Shown here piece after piece: positions 7,262 through 15,173 of a stretch of 64,000 bases of DNA (its first letter is position 1; each line of letters begins with the position of its first letter). The notes under the pieces are model-generated. The model did no database searches. It saw nothing but the letters and a program-made list of their open reading frames with translations, and had not been told where the DNA came from. The translations under genes were made by a program, and so were the position numbers. The stretch lies in assembly GCF_031844685.1 (NCBI RefSeq), contig NZ_CP134605.1, positions 4,523,001 through 4,587,000 of the forward strand, read 5' to 3'. This DNA comes from Streptomyces sp. ITFR-21. Lineage in GTDB: Bacteria; Actinomycetota; Actinomycetes; Streptomycetales; Streptomycetaceae.

Positions 7262-7825
7262 TTATGCCGCCTTTTTGGTGGGCGGCTTCGGGTTACGGAT
7301 CGCGTCGATAACGTCCTGCTGGAACTTCAGTTCCAGCGGCTTCTCTGTCTCCAGGTCGGCCGCAATGCGTGCCAGGGAGTAGGCGTCGGCGGCGTCGTGG
7401 CTGGAGGACTCGTGCTGCCAGCGCATGTAGACGGCCAGCATCATTTTGTCCTTGTCCGCCCGGCCCGAGCCCGTGACGTACTTCTTCACCGTGGTCGGGG
7501 CCACGGCGTGGAGCAGGTGCGGAGGGAAAACCTGCACGAGGGCCAGGCGCATGACGCCGCCCAGTTCTCCCAGCTCCTCGCGGCGGAACTTGCTGCCGTA
7601 GGCGTAGCCCTCGAAGCAGACCTGGCTCACGGTGCCCTGCTGGCGCAGGTTCACGAAGAGCTGGCGCAGAGTGTGGTGGACGTAGGCCAAGCGCTGCGGA
7701 CCGACGCCGGCCTTGGACGGGGAGAAGTCGTAGACGTGCTCAGTGGCGGTCTTGGTGGCCGGGGTGAAGGCCACGATCGCGCAGCCGGAGTAGGACTGGT
7801 CGATGCCGATGTAGGAGCGGGGCAT
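7262..7825 (-). CDS. RuvC-like Holliday junction resolvase / RNase H-fold nuclease
   Basis: 187 residues with an RNase H-fold nuclease pattern: YIGIDQSYSGCAIVAF at residues 5-20 (acidic D9), VCFEGYAYG near 69-77 (second acid), and SSHDAADAYSLARI near 139-152 (C-terminal acids). RuvC-type phage resolvases cut branched DNA during recombination and before packaging. The size fits RuvC (about 170-190). It overlaps the upstream gene stop by one base and lies among other recombination genes (Hjc-like, RecA, Cas4-like nuclease). Confidence 0.8.
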   Translation of the reverse strand: MPRSYIGIDQSYSGCAIVAFTPATKTATEHVYDFSPSKAGVGPQRLAYVHHTLRQLFVNLRQQGTVSQVCFEGYAYGSKFRREELGELGGVMRLALVQVFPPHLLHAVAPTTVKKYVTGSGRADKDKMMLAVYMRWQHESSSHDAADAYSLARIAADLETEKPLELKFQQDVIDAIRNPKPPTKKAA

Positions 7826-8298
7826 CAGACCCCCCAGCGGGAGGCGCGGGACTCTGTGTCGCGGCTGTTCTGCCGGCGGCTGAGATCACGAGAGCAGAAC
7901 TGGGCACGGGCCTCGGAGTTGGCGTGCACCATGTCCAGCGCCTCGCACAAGCTCAGCGCGGCGACGTGCTTCTCCTCGTCAGCCTGCACCTGGGAATCGG
8001 CAGCAGCAGCGGCCTTGCGGCCGGCCACCGTCTTCTCCATCGACGCGTTCAGGGACGCGGTGGCGATGGAGTGGTTCAGGTTCTGCTTCGCGGCCTTCTC
8101 GTTGGCGCGGGCCTCGACCAGACGCATCGCCGCGTACGCGGTCCAGGAGACGAAGGTGCCGTAGAGGACCATCAGGTCTTGGTCGGTGAGTTCGGTGATG
8201 TCGCGGGGTAGTCCTGGCAGGTAACCGTCGGGCCGTTCTTCCTTTTCGAAGCCCAGTTTTTCGAGTTCGTCCCAGAGGCGATCTGCGGCAGTGCTCAC
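7825..8298 (-). CDS. helical protein of unknown function in recombination cluster
   Basis: 157 residues from a GTG (8298) that overlaps the upstream TGA; AAGGAG lies 5 bases before it. Predicted helical, with WDELEKLGFEKEE at the start and a long Ala/Glu/Lys-rich central helix (ARANEKAAKQNLNHS) that may form a coiled coil. Being locked by overlaps between the Cas4/AddB-like nuclease and the RuvC-like gene suggests a partner role in recombination or replication, but nothing diagnostic is seen. Confidence 0.7.
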   Translation of the reverse strand: MSTAADRLWDELEKLGFEKEERPDGYLPGLPRDITELTDQDLMVLYGTFVSWTAYAAMRLVEARANEKAAKQNLNHSIATASLNASMEKTVAGRKAAAAADSQVQADEEKHVAALSLCEALDMVHANSEARAQFCSRDLSRRQNSRDTESRASRWGV

Positions 8299-9203
8299 TT
8301 CTGCTCCTTGAATTCGATGCACGAGGGGCAGCCCGAACGTCCATTGATGTTGCAGCGGGGCGCGGTGTCGGATTTCACGCAGTCGACGATCGCGGCGGCG
8401 GCTTCGATGAGTGGCTCCGAGAACCCCTCGTCGTAGGTGACGGTGAAGCTCTTCGTCTCCTGCGTCGACTTGAAGTCATAGAAGAAGACCGTTCGATCCA
8501 CTTCGAGATCTTCAAAGTGCACGCAGAGATACATGTAGAGCTGTGTTTGACGCACGGCCGAAGGAAGTGGCCGGCGAAAGTCCCGCCACAGGCGCGTGAG
8601 GTCGGGTAGCTTGCCGAACTCCTCCGTCTCGACCATGTAGCGCTCAAGGAACTCAGGGCGTTCGTACCGCAGAGAACCGAGGCCGAGCGTCTTGATTTCG
8701 ATGAGTGCGCTGTCCTGCGGGCTGTATCCGTCCGCCTTTCCGCCTATGCGGAGCGGGTCGGCGTTGAGGGGAACTTCGGCGTACTCGACACAGCGGCGGG
8801 ATGCGGAGCAGACCCGGCAGCAGGTCGGGGTCTGGTCGTCCCAGAAGATCTGGTCGCAGGCCCGGCAGTGCCAGTCGCCGGCCAGGCGGCCCATCTCGGT
8901 GAACCAGCGCTGCCATTTCGAGTGGGTCTCGTGCCCTTCCTGGAAGATGTTCTCCCGAGTGAAGGTCGTCCTCCGCTTCTCCGCAGGCTCGGCTTGACGG
9001 CGCAGTCGGTGGAACGCCGCGAGGTGGCACCAGTCGGCCTTCACCATCTCGCTGGGGTGAAGGACGTCCTGACGCCGGCCGGAAGGCCGCATCGCCTTCT
9101 CCAGCACGTGCTTCTGCACGTCGCCGTAGAGCGGTTCTGCGGACTTGGTGGCGTTCAGGTACTCGGTAAGGGCCGGACCCCCCTTTACGACGCGGCTGGC
9201 CAC
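8295..9203 (-). CDS. PD-(D/E)XK nuclease with probable Fe-S cluster (Cas4/AddB-like)
   Basis: 302 residues. A nuclease core is visible as GGKADG (D158) followed by ALIEIKT (E169, K171), the D-(E)xK arrangement of RecB/Cas4-type exonucleases. One Cys early (C59 in DWCHLA) and three near the C-terminus (C284, C292, C295) match the Cas4/AddB 4Fe-4S staple. An extra zinc-ribbon-like insert lies between (CRAC at 113-116, CCRVC at 128-132). It would resect or process DNA ends during recombination or replication. GTG start with GAGGAG upstream. It overlaps the WhiB-like gene by 19 bases. Confidence 0.8.
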   Translation of the reverse strand: MASRVVKGGPALTEYLNATKSAEPLYGDVQKHVLEKAMRPSGRRQDVLHPSEMVKADWCHLAAFHRLRRQAEPAEKRRTTFTRENIFQEGHETHSKWQRWFTEMGRLAGDWHCRACDQIFWDDQTPTCCRVCSASRRCVEYAEVPLNADPLRIGGKADGYSPQDSALIEIKTLGLGSLRYERPEFLERYMVETEEFGKLPDLTRLWRDFRRPLPSAVRQTQLYMYLCVHFEDLEVDRTVFFYDFKSTQETKSFTVTYDEGFSEPLIEAAAAIVDCVKSDTAPRCNINGRSGCPSCIEFKEQK

Positions 9204-9550
9204 TGACTCTCCTCATTGGTCGGGGGTTCGGTGTTTCCAGGGGGATGCCAGATCCAGCGTTCCGGCATCCCGGGGTAGCGCATTCGCATTTCCAGCCGGT
9301 CCCGCGCGGTCATTCCGCCCCAGACGCCGAAGTTCTCCTTGTTGAACATGGCTGTTCGCAGGCATTCGGTACGGCGAGGGCAGACCCGGTCGTCATAGGT
9401 GCCGTTGCATACGTCGAGTGCGAGGGTTTCGTCCTCGAAGAAGACATCGCGGTTGCGCGTGGGAATGAAGCTGTTGTCGCGGCATTTGGCCTCGCCCCGG
9501 TGGTGGATTCCGGACCAGTCGGGTGCGTTGACGAGAGCGCGAATTCCCAT
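9185..9550 (-). CDS. WhiB-like iron-sulphur transcription factor
   Basis: 121 residues. Four Cys (C23, C48, C57, C63) and the WhiB turn FGVWGG (74-79) are present, followed by MTARDRLEMRMR, a basic segment typical of the family's DNA-contacting end. WhiB proteins are restricted to Actinobacteria and their phages; they bind a 4Fe-4S cluster and pair with the housekeeping sigma factor. The usual CxxC is here stretched to C48-x8-C57, an unusual spacing. ATG overlaps the upstream stop. It may redirect host or phage transcription. Confidence 0.85.
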   Translation of the reverse strand: MGIRALVNAPDWSGIHHRGEAKCRDNSFIPTRNRDVFFEDETLALDVCNGTYDDRVCPRRTECLRTAMFNKENFGVWGGMTARDRLEMRMRYPGMPERWIWHPPGNTEPPTNEESQWPAAS

Positions 9551-9864
9551 CACGTGTCCTCCTCGCGTTCGATGAGGCGAAGAAATGTTTCTTTGGAGAG
9601 AACGACCCACGTCCGGCCCTGCATGTCGACGGCGAAGGCCATGTCCCGCAGGTCGAGGAGGGCGTTTCTCTCGGCGTTGATCAGGTCTTTGTGGGTGAGG
9701 GAGAACCGCGCGGCGGAGGTGGTCTTGCACTCGATAGACCACGCCTGGTTCCTCACGTCGTTCTTGACAGCCCAGCCGTTTCCGGACCCGGCCGTCGTGG
9801 TGCCGCCGATCTCTCTGGCGAGACGTTTCTCCTGGTCGCGGGAGGCTTTGATACGCCGGTCCAT
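9550..9864 (-). CDS. Hjc-like PD-(D/E)XK nuclease (Holliday junction resolvase type)
   Basis: 104 residues. The order EKRLAREIGG, GSGNGWAVKNDV, WSIECKTT and a C-terminal helix follows small PD-(D/E)XK resolvases: acid in the first helix, KNDV with D36, and E45-x-K47 as the ExK. Such proteins cut four-way junctions. It is unusual to see this together with a RuvC-like gene about 2 kb downstream. One-base overlap with RecA (9864). Confidence 0.65.
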   Translation of the reverse strand: MDRRIKASRDQEKRLAREIGGTTTAGSGNGWAVKNDVRNQAWSIECKTTSAARFSLTHKDLINAERNALLDLRDMAFAVDMQGRTWVVLSKETFLRLIEREEDT

Positions 9865-10907
9865 CAGTCCTCGCCCAAGCGGATCGCATCCAAGACGTCA
9901 GCGCTCAACTGCTCCTGAAGATCGACGTCTTCCCGCATGGCGGCGGTCATCTTCTTGTCCCCGTGCCACTGATATTCGCGGTACTTGTACCAGGAGCCGT
10001 CGAGGCTGATGAGACCGAGAAGGATGCCCTGCGTGACGAGCTGGGATGCCAGATCGTATTCGCCGGCCAGGAAACCGGCTGAACTGTTGGCGAAGTAGAA
10101 GCGCAGGGAGGCGACTTGTTGAGGAGCCGCTGACTTCGACTTGAGAGTCTTGAGCTTGATGACCTGGCCGACTCGTACGGACCCACCGGTGCGTTTCTCG
10201 TCAATCCATTCGGTTCGACTGACCTCGACCCTCGTGTAATAGGCGTAGTTCTTGGCCTTGCCACCTGGGGAGGTCTTGGGTGTGGCGCCCGCCGGTGCCC
10301 ATCCGCCGATCTGGTCCCGAAATTGGTTCACGATCAGGGCGAGCAACGGGCGCTCCTGCTCGACGAGCGAGCGGCGCGTGGCCTGGCCGACCTTGCGGAA
10401 GAACTTCCCGGTGACCCGGGCCCCGCTTGCCATCGTGGCCTGGTCCATGTCCTTCTCGGACTCGTCGTCGGCTACCAGGGCCGGGTAGCTGTCGAGCACG
10501 ATCGCATCCACTGCGCGGGACTCTGCCGCACGGATCATCTCCGTATAGGCGTCCTCCATGGCGTTCGTCTCGAACACGATGACGCGGTCCACGTCCACGC
10601 CGAGCTTGGCTGCCCATTCGTGGTCGTAGCCTTCGGCCGCCACCCAGAACGTCGTGAAGTCGCGGTCCTGTTGCTGATTGGCTGCGATGGTCTTGTGCAC
10701 GACGGTGGTCTTGCCCGAGGATTCGGCGCCGAGGATCTCATTCCACTGATTACCGGGCCACCCTCCCCCGAGCATCACGTCGAGGGAGAGCGATCCAGAG
10801 GTGAAACGGGGGACGGCAGGCATCCGCGATGCGAGAACTACCGATCCTGCGCCGTACTTTCTGTTGATCCGCGCCATGAGGGCCCGGGTCTCATCACTGA
10901 GCGGCAT
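9864..10907 (-). CDS. recA: RecA/UvsX-like recombinase
   Basis: About 347 residues from the ATG at 10907. Walker A is GAESSGKT (60-67), the Walker B strand DAIVLDSYPALV follows, and the L2-like region PGGKAKNYAYYTRVEVSRTE is recognisable. The C-terminal domain differs from host RecA, as is common in phage recombinases. It polymerises on ssDNA and drives strand exchange, serving phage recombination or recombination-dependent replication. The start is uncertain: an ATG at 10949 also lacks a clear ribosome site, and GGGA sits very close to the ATG at 10907. Confidence 0.9.
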   Translation of the reverse strand: MPLSDETRALMARINRKYGAGSVVLASRMPAVPRFTSGSLSLDVMLGGGWPGNQWNEILGAESSGKTTVVHKTIAANQQQDRDFTTFWVAAEGYDHEWAAKLGVDVDRVIVFETNAMEDAYTEMIRAAESRAVDAIVLDSYPALVADDESEKDMDQATMASGARVTGKFFRKVGQATRRSLVEQERPLLALIVNQFRDQIGGWAPAGATPKTSPGGKAKNYAYYTRVEVSRTEWIDEKRTGGSVRVGQVIKLKTLKSKSAAPQQVASLRFYFANSSAGFLAGEYDLASQLVTQGILLGLISLDGSWYKYREYQWHGDKKMTAAMREDVDLQEQLSADVLDAIRLGED

Positions 10908-10973
10908 TCCCAAACCGTATGGAACGAAAAAAATACCGCACAGAGCCATATGGGTGAGCTATTTTCAGTTGTT

Positions 10974-11174
10974 TTAGCACCAGCTCGGATCGTCGTCAGT
11001 GCCCAGGCACACGTGCGTCCAGGCCGGCTCAGCGTCATTCGGGCCGATGCTCATGGCTGGTGTCGGTCGAGGTGATCGTGCGGGTGAGGTGTCGATGTCT
11101 TGCGCCGTGAGGACGAGAAACCCTCCGGCGGAGATGAGTGCGACGGCGGTGGCGATCACGAAGGCGCGCAGCAT
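10974..11174 (-). CDS. small membrane or exported protein
   Basis: 66 residues with an N-terminal hydrophobic helix (VIATAVALISAGGFLVL) that could be a signal anchor, then a polar tail with two Cys (HVCLGTDDDPSWC). GGGAGACCTC precedes the ATG. Placement between RecA and a zinc-ribbon gene gives no clue. Possible roles include membrane anchoring or superinfection control; none is demonstrated. Confidence 0.6.
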   Translation of the reverse strand: MLRAFVIATAVALISAGGFLVLTAQDIDTSPARSPRPTPAMSIGPNDAEPAWTHVCLGTDDDPSWC

Positions 11175-11218
11175 GAGGTCTCCCTGTATGAATGGATTCC
11201 GAGTGGAAGAACGTGCCG

Positions 11219-11632
11219 TCAGAGGCGGCCGATGATGGTCTGCGGGTTGTAGCCGGCGCCCTTGGCCTGATGAAGCGAGACCTTCTGAGGGGCCGAGGAG
11301 TTGTTGGCGATGGCGACGCCCTGGGTGCTGTTCTGGACGGGCCAGCCGCAGTCGAAGCACTGCGCCATTGCGTTGGGGGTGGGGCGCCAGTAGTGCTCAC
11401 CCGTGCACGAGGGGCAGCGCTCGGCCTGCTGAGCGGACTGGGCGCGGTCGGTCTGGTATGCCCGCTGGAGTTGCTCGGGGGACGCCTGCGGCGCGGCCGG
11501 CGGGGTCTCGGGGCGGGTGTACGTGGGGTGCGCCCACCACGGGGTCCCGGAAGCGGTGAGGCCGGCCTGCGGGCGGGGGGAGGGCTGGCCGCCTTGGGCC
11601 TCGCGGAACTTGTTCAGCCAGAAGTCGCTCAT
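11219..11632 (-). CDS. zinc-ribbon protein
   Basis: 137 residues from an ATG overlapping the upstream stop. A four-Cys ribbon, CPSC at 73-76 and CFDC at 92-95, is flanked by Gln/Pro-rich disordered segments and followed by a basic tail. Similar short zinc-ribbon proteins are frequent in actinophage replication regions and probably bind nucleic acid, but the function is not known. Confidence 0.7.
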   Translation of the reverse strand: MSDFWLNKFREAQGGQPSPRPQAGLTASGTPWWAHPTYTRPETPPAAPQASPEQLQRAYQTDRAQSAQQAERCPSCTGEHYWRPTPNAMAQCFDCGWPVQNSTQGVAIANNSSAPQKVSLHQAKGAGYNPQTIIGRL

Positions 11633-11997
11633 GCCTTGTCTCCGATTTCCAGGATTCCCTTTTGCAGAAGGTGCGAAATCACGGCGGTGCATGCGGTGCG
11701 GGTGACGAAATGGAACATCGTCTGGGAGCGCTCGTCGCCGTCCTCCTCGTGCTCGCCCATTCGCGTCAGTCGGTAAAGAAGGTTGGCCGCGACGTCTGCG
11801 TGCGAGAGGGCGTCGGCGGCAACGGGAATGAAGTCCGCGATCCGGGCGTGGGACTGGTAGTGCTCGATCTCGTCCACGTCGGGCCCGGCCGGGACGAGCC
11901 CGAGAAGACGGCACACCTCGGCGTAGTCACTGCATGCGACTACGTCTCGGAGCATTCCCCGGAAGATGGCAGGTGCTTCGGCTTCGATATCGGGCAT
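11629..11997 (-). CDS. hypothetical helical protein
   Basis: 122 residues, largely helical and acidic, with AADALSHADVAANLLYRLTRM and a C-terminal HFVTRTACTAVISHLLQKGI segment that resembles a helix-turn-helix-like end. Lies directly after the DNA polymerase gene with a 22-base gap and weak ribosome site. No family can be named. Confidence 0.65.
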   Translation of the reverse strand: MPDIEAEAPAIFRGMLRDVVACSDYAEVCRLLGLVPAGPDVDEIEHYQSHARIADFIPVAADALSHADVAANLLYRLTRMGEHEEDGDERSQTMFHFVTRTACTAVISHLLQKGILEIGDKA

Positions 11998-12019
11998 GGT
12001 TCCAGCCTAGGTCGGGTGA

Positions 12020-13906
12020 TTATTTCGCTTCAGACCAGCGGTCGCAGATTTTTACGTCTGTGGTAACCGGGACGGAAAGGAGCTGCATTTCCGCGCCGGC
12101 CATCGCCTCGTGGAGGATCGTTGCGCCTTCCTCGGCGATGTCCGCCGGGCACATGGCCGCGATCTCGTCGTGGACGGTCAAGAGGATCTGCATATCGGGC
12201 AGGAGGCTCTTGTGCAGACGGACCAGGGCGCGCTTCGTCATGTCCGCGTTCGAGCCCTGGATGTGGGAATTGACGACCTGGCGTTCGGCCTTGGCGCGGC
12301 GGCCGTGGTCGTGCGACAGCAGGTCGGGCAGGCGGCGCTTGCGGCCAAGCAGGGTACGCAGGTACGGCTCCGGCCGGCGGGACCGGACGGTGCGCAACAG
12401 CTTCGCCTTGTACCGATAGACCTCGGGGAATTGCTTTTCGTGTGTGGCGAGGATCTGCTTGGCCCGGCGCAGCGTCGTGTGCGACATGTCGGCGACTTTC
12501 TGTGCGCCGGCGCCGTAGTTGATAGCGAAGGCGATGGCCTTGGCTACTTGCCTCATTTCCTTGGTGACATCCTCGGGAGCGACACCGAAGACGGCGCTCG
12601 CGGTGGCCGTATGGGCGTCGATGCCGTCATGGAAGCCCTGCCACAGCGCGCCTTTGCCGGCGAAGTGCGCGAGGATTCTCTGCTCGATCTGCGCGTAGTC
12701 AGCGACAAGGAGTTTGAACCCCGGGATGGGGTCTACCAGGTCCCGAATTGCTTTGCCCCAAACGGTGTCTGCCCTGGGCCAGTTCTGGACGTTCGGGGTC
12801 GAGCACGAGAACCGTCCGGTGACCGTTCCATACTGTTTGAGCATTGGGTGGATGCGGCCGTTGAAGATCTGTGTCGGCTTGTCCTCGGCTGGATTTCCGA
12901 GATACCCCTCCACGTAGGTGGAAAGGATCTTGCTGACGTCCTGGTAGCCGAGGAGCGCGCTGACGAACTGGTTGCGTCCCTTGTACGGTTCCAGGGCTTC
13001 GGCGTCTGTGCTGGGGGCGCCTTTTTTCGTCAACTTCCTCGGCTTCAGGCCCTGTTCCTCGTAGAGGATCTTCTGCTTCTGCGGGACGCTGCCGATGTTG
13101 AAGACGTGGCCGGCGGCGCGGTACACCTCGGCTTCGGCGTTCTCCATCTCTCCGCGCAGCCTGGTGCGCAGTTCCCTGAGAGCGGCGATGTCGATGGGGA
13201 CGCCCTTGCCCATGTGGAGGAGGCAGTGCAGGACGTCCATCTCCAGGGCCCACACGTCCTCCAGGCCCTCGGCCGTGATCTTCGGCCGCATGTCCTTCCA
13301 CTGGAGCCATGTGGTGCGGCCGTCGAGCCAGGCGTAGTCCTGGACCTGGCCGAAGGCGTGCTTCTCGACGCACTTGCCGGTGTCGTCGTGGTCGTAGTCG
13401 AGGTGGTACCGCTCACGGTCGAGGGCCTTCAGGCCGATGAGACGGTTTTCGTTGAGCATCCACGCGGCGACGATGGTGTCCCCGTACGGCGGGGGTGGAA
13501 AGCCCCGGCCCGGGAAGTACTTGGCGACGCTCAGCAGGTCGAATGGCGCGTTGTGGGCGACCTTGATGCGGTCGGAGAAGAAGAGGTGCTCCAGGGCGCC
13601 GAACACCTGCGAGGGGCGGAGCTGTTTGGGTGGCTCGTCGAAGAGCGCTGGGAGGTGCTCCCATTCCCCGGTCTGCTTGTTTTTTCGGCGGGTTGCCTTG
13701 CGCACCAGGTTGTACCCGTTGGGGTGGCCGAGAGGAATCACCGAGCACGCGCCGTCGGTGGACAGAGAGAGCCAGGTGACCTCGTTGACGGCCGGCACCC
13801 CACGATGGGGGCCCGTAGTCTCGACGTCGAAAGCGAAACCGTCGCGCGCCTCGAAGTACTCGATGACGTCATGGAGTTGGTCGACTGTGGTGACGAGCTG
13901 GTGCAC
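12020..13906 (-). CDS. family A DNA polymerase with 3'-5' exonuclease domain
   Basis: 628 residues from a GTG at 13906 (GAGGGA upstream). The N-terminus is a DnaQ/Klenow-type proofreading domain (FAFDVETTG, D27 and E29; D123 in AHNAPFDLL). The polymerase domain shows motif A VADYAQIEQR (D403), motif B RQVAKAIAFAINYG (452-465) and motif C TVHDE (577-581). It lacks the 5'-3' exonuclease of bacterial Pol I, as phage replicases do, so it is the likely replicative polymerase working with the DnaB-like helicase and primase encoded upstream. Confidence 0.95.
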   Translation of the reverse strand: MHQLVTTVDQLHDVIEYFEARDGFAFDVETTGPHRGVPAVNEVTWLSLSTDGACSVIPLGHPNGYNLVRKATRRKNKQTGEWEHLPALFDEPPKQLRPSQVFGALEHLFFSDRIKVAHNAPFDLLSVAKYFPGRGFPPPPYGDTIVAAWMLNENRLIGLKALDRERYHLDYDHDDTGKCVEKHAFGQVQDYAWLDGRTTWLQWKDMRPKITAEGLEDVWALEMDVLHCLLHMGKGVPIDIAALRELRTRLRGEMENAEAEVYRAAGHVFNIGSVPQKQKILYEEQGLKPRKLTKKGAPSTDAEALEPYKGRNQFVSALLGYQDVSKILSTYVEGYLGNPAEDKPTQIFNGRIHPMLKQYGTVTGRFSCSTPNVQNWPRADTVWGKAIRDLVDPIPGFKLLVADYAQIEQRILAHFAGKGALWQGFHDGIDAHTATASAVFGVAPEDVTKEMRQVAKAIAFAINYGAGAQKVADMSHTTLRRAKQILATHEKQFPEVYRYKAKLLRTVRSRRPEPYLRTLLGRKRRLPDLLSHDHGRRAKAERQVVNSHIQGSNADMTKRALVRLHKSLLPDMQILLTVHDEIAAMCPADIAEEGATILHEAMAGAEMQLLSVPVTTDVKICDRWSEAK

Positions 13907-13931
13907 GGAACGTCCCTCTGGTCGAGAAACA

Positions 13932-13968
13932 GCCCGCCCCGGGGTGTGGGTCGGCACCCGGGGCGGGC
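13932..13968 (-). terminator. GC-rich 12-bp stem-loop between the ssDNA-binding candidate and the polymerase
   Basis: GCCCGCCCCGGG and CCCGGGGCGGGC are perfect inverted repeats with a 13-base loop. The structure sits 15 bases after the stop of the 242-residue gene and about 25 bases before the polymerase start. It could partly terminate transcription so that the ssDNA-binding candidate is made in excess of the polymerase. There is no U run, as is common for actinobacterial terminators. Confidence 0.55.
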
Positions 13969-13983
13969 GGTCGGCGGGGTCGG

Positions 13984-14712
13984 TCAGCTCTCCATCACCA
14001 GGTCGACCACTTCGGACATCGCCTCTTCGTCGAGCTTTTCCTTGACGACATCGCCCCACTGGTGGCCTTCGGCCAGGAACGCCGCCAGGGCCTCTTCAGT
14101 GAGGGGCTCGACGTCGTACTCCTCGTAGAGATCGCGCTCCTTGACGCGCTCCAGGGTGTACTCGACGCTCTTCTTCTTCGTCTCTTTCTTGATCGTGAAG
14201 TAGAGGTCCACCCTGTTCAGCGGGCCGCGCTTGGGGTCGGTGGCGATGTCCTTGAGTTGGCGGGCCACCTTGATGCCGGCCTCCCAGACCTTCAGCGCGG
14301 GCGTGTCCGGGTCTTCCAGCGAGATCACGTCGAAGCAGGCGCTGAAACGTTTCGCCTTGTCACCGATCTGGCAGAGCGGGCAGTCCGGGGTGCCCCAGCA
14401 GCGCACGCTCTTGGAGCCGTCCTCGATCTCGTCGATCCAGTGCGAGTTGTAGACGTCGAAGGGGCCGTCGCCAAGGATCTTGATGACGGTGGCCTCCTCC
14501 GTCACCTTCAGGTACATGTCGGAGCCGGACGCGGAGGCGGCCTTGTCCATGGCGTCCCAGCCGGCCATCTGGGTCGGACCTCCGGCTCCAGTGGCGACGA
14601 CGCGACCCGTTACTGCCTCGCGCTTCCCGACTTCGAAGCCGGCTTGTTCGGTCTGAGACGTCGTTCCGGGCAGTTCGCGCCGGCGGCGGCCGTAGGTGCG
14701 GGTCTCGGGCAT
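13984..14712 (-). CDS. zinc-binding protein, candidate ssDNA-binding protein (gp32-like)
   Basis: 242 residues. A Cys cluster CWGTPDCPLCQIGD near the centre fits a structural zinc site, followed by DVISLEDPDTPALKVWEAG and a Lys-rich segment (FTIKKETKKKSVEY); the C-terminus is acidic (KLDEEAMSEVVDLVMES), a hallmark of ssDNA-binding proteins that recruit replication partners. Position next to the polymerase supports the same role. The identification is from architecture, not a named motif, so an alternative recombination-mediator role is possible. ATG with GGAG six bases upstream. Confidence 0.55.
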   Translation of the reverse strand: MPETRTYGRRRRELPGTTSQTEQAGFEVGKREAVTGRVVATGAGGPTQMAGWDAMDKAASASGSDMYLKVTEEATVIKILGDGPFDVYNSHWIDEIEDGSKSVRCWGTPDCPLCQIGDKAKRFSACFDVISLEDPDTPALKVWEAGIKVARQLKDIATDPKRGPLNRVDLYFTIKKETKKKSVEYTLERVKERDLYEEYDVEPLTEEALAAFLAEGHQWGDVVKEKLDEEAMSEVVDLVMES

Positions 14713-14714
14713 GT

Positions 14715-15173
14715 TCAGCTCCAGTCCTGGACGGGGTCGGGGAGGGCAGCACGTGTCGCGACAAACAGCTCGCGGCATCTTTCGGGGAATTGGGTCTGGG
14801 ATATGAAGCGCTGGGTGCCCGAAAGGATGCCTTCCTCATAGGCGATGAGGACGACTCCCTCGATCTGGCGCCTGGTATAAAGGCGTCGGCGACCGTTCTT
14901 GGATTCGCTGTTGTAGATCCAAGTCGCGCCGGGAAAGAGACCGCTGGATTCCCACTTGTAGATAGTTTTCGGTGCGCGCCCGAGCGCGTTCGCGAGGTGC
15001 GAGATGGCGAAGAACTCGCGGTAGAAACCGGAGATCTTCTTGTAGACGGGGTCTTCGTCCCAGTGAGGGGAATCGGCGGCTTGGACGCTCTGTGTGGGAT
15101 GGGCAAGCCCGACGGGTCGGTGAGTCCCGGGGTAGACGTCCAAGGGCCGTCGGGGTGGGCCGATGCCGGTCAT
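14715..15173 (-). CDS. MerR-like helix-turn-helix DNA-binding protein
   Basis: 152 residues. The middle reads ISHLANALGRAPKTIYKWES then GATWIYNSESKNGRRRLYTRRQIEG, which is the winged-helix layout of MerR/excisionase-like proteins: helix-turn-helix, wing with RRRLY, then a helix. It may be a transcription regulator or recombination directionality factor, although it is far from the integrase. The start overlaps the upstream stop (ATGA). Confidence 0.75.
   Translation of the reverse strand: MTGIGPPRRPLDVYPGTHRPVGLAHPTQSVQAADSPHWDEDPVYKKISGFYREFFAISHLANALGRAPKTIYKWESSGLFPGATWIYNSESKNGRRRLYTRRQIEGVVLIAYEEGILSGTQRFISQTQFPERCRELFVATRAALPDPVQDWS

Noticed and set aside
12110-14128. Long rightward open frame of 672 codons opposite the DNA polymerase
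   Set aside because: It is antisense to a polymerase with all catalytic motifs; its Val/Leu/Gly/Asp/Arg-rich composition is typical of mirrored high-GC codons and no domain is visible.
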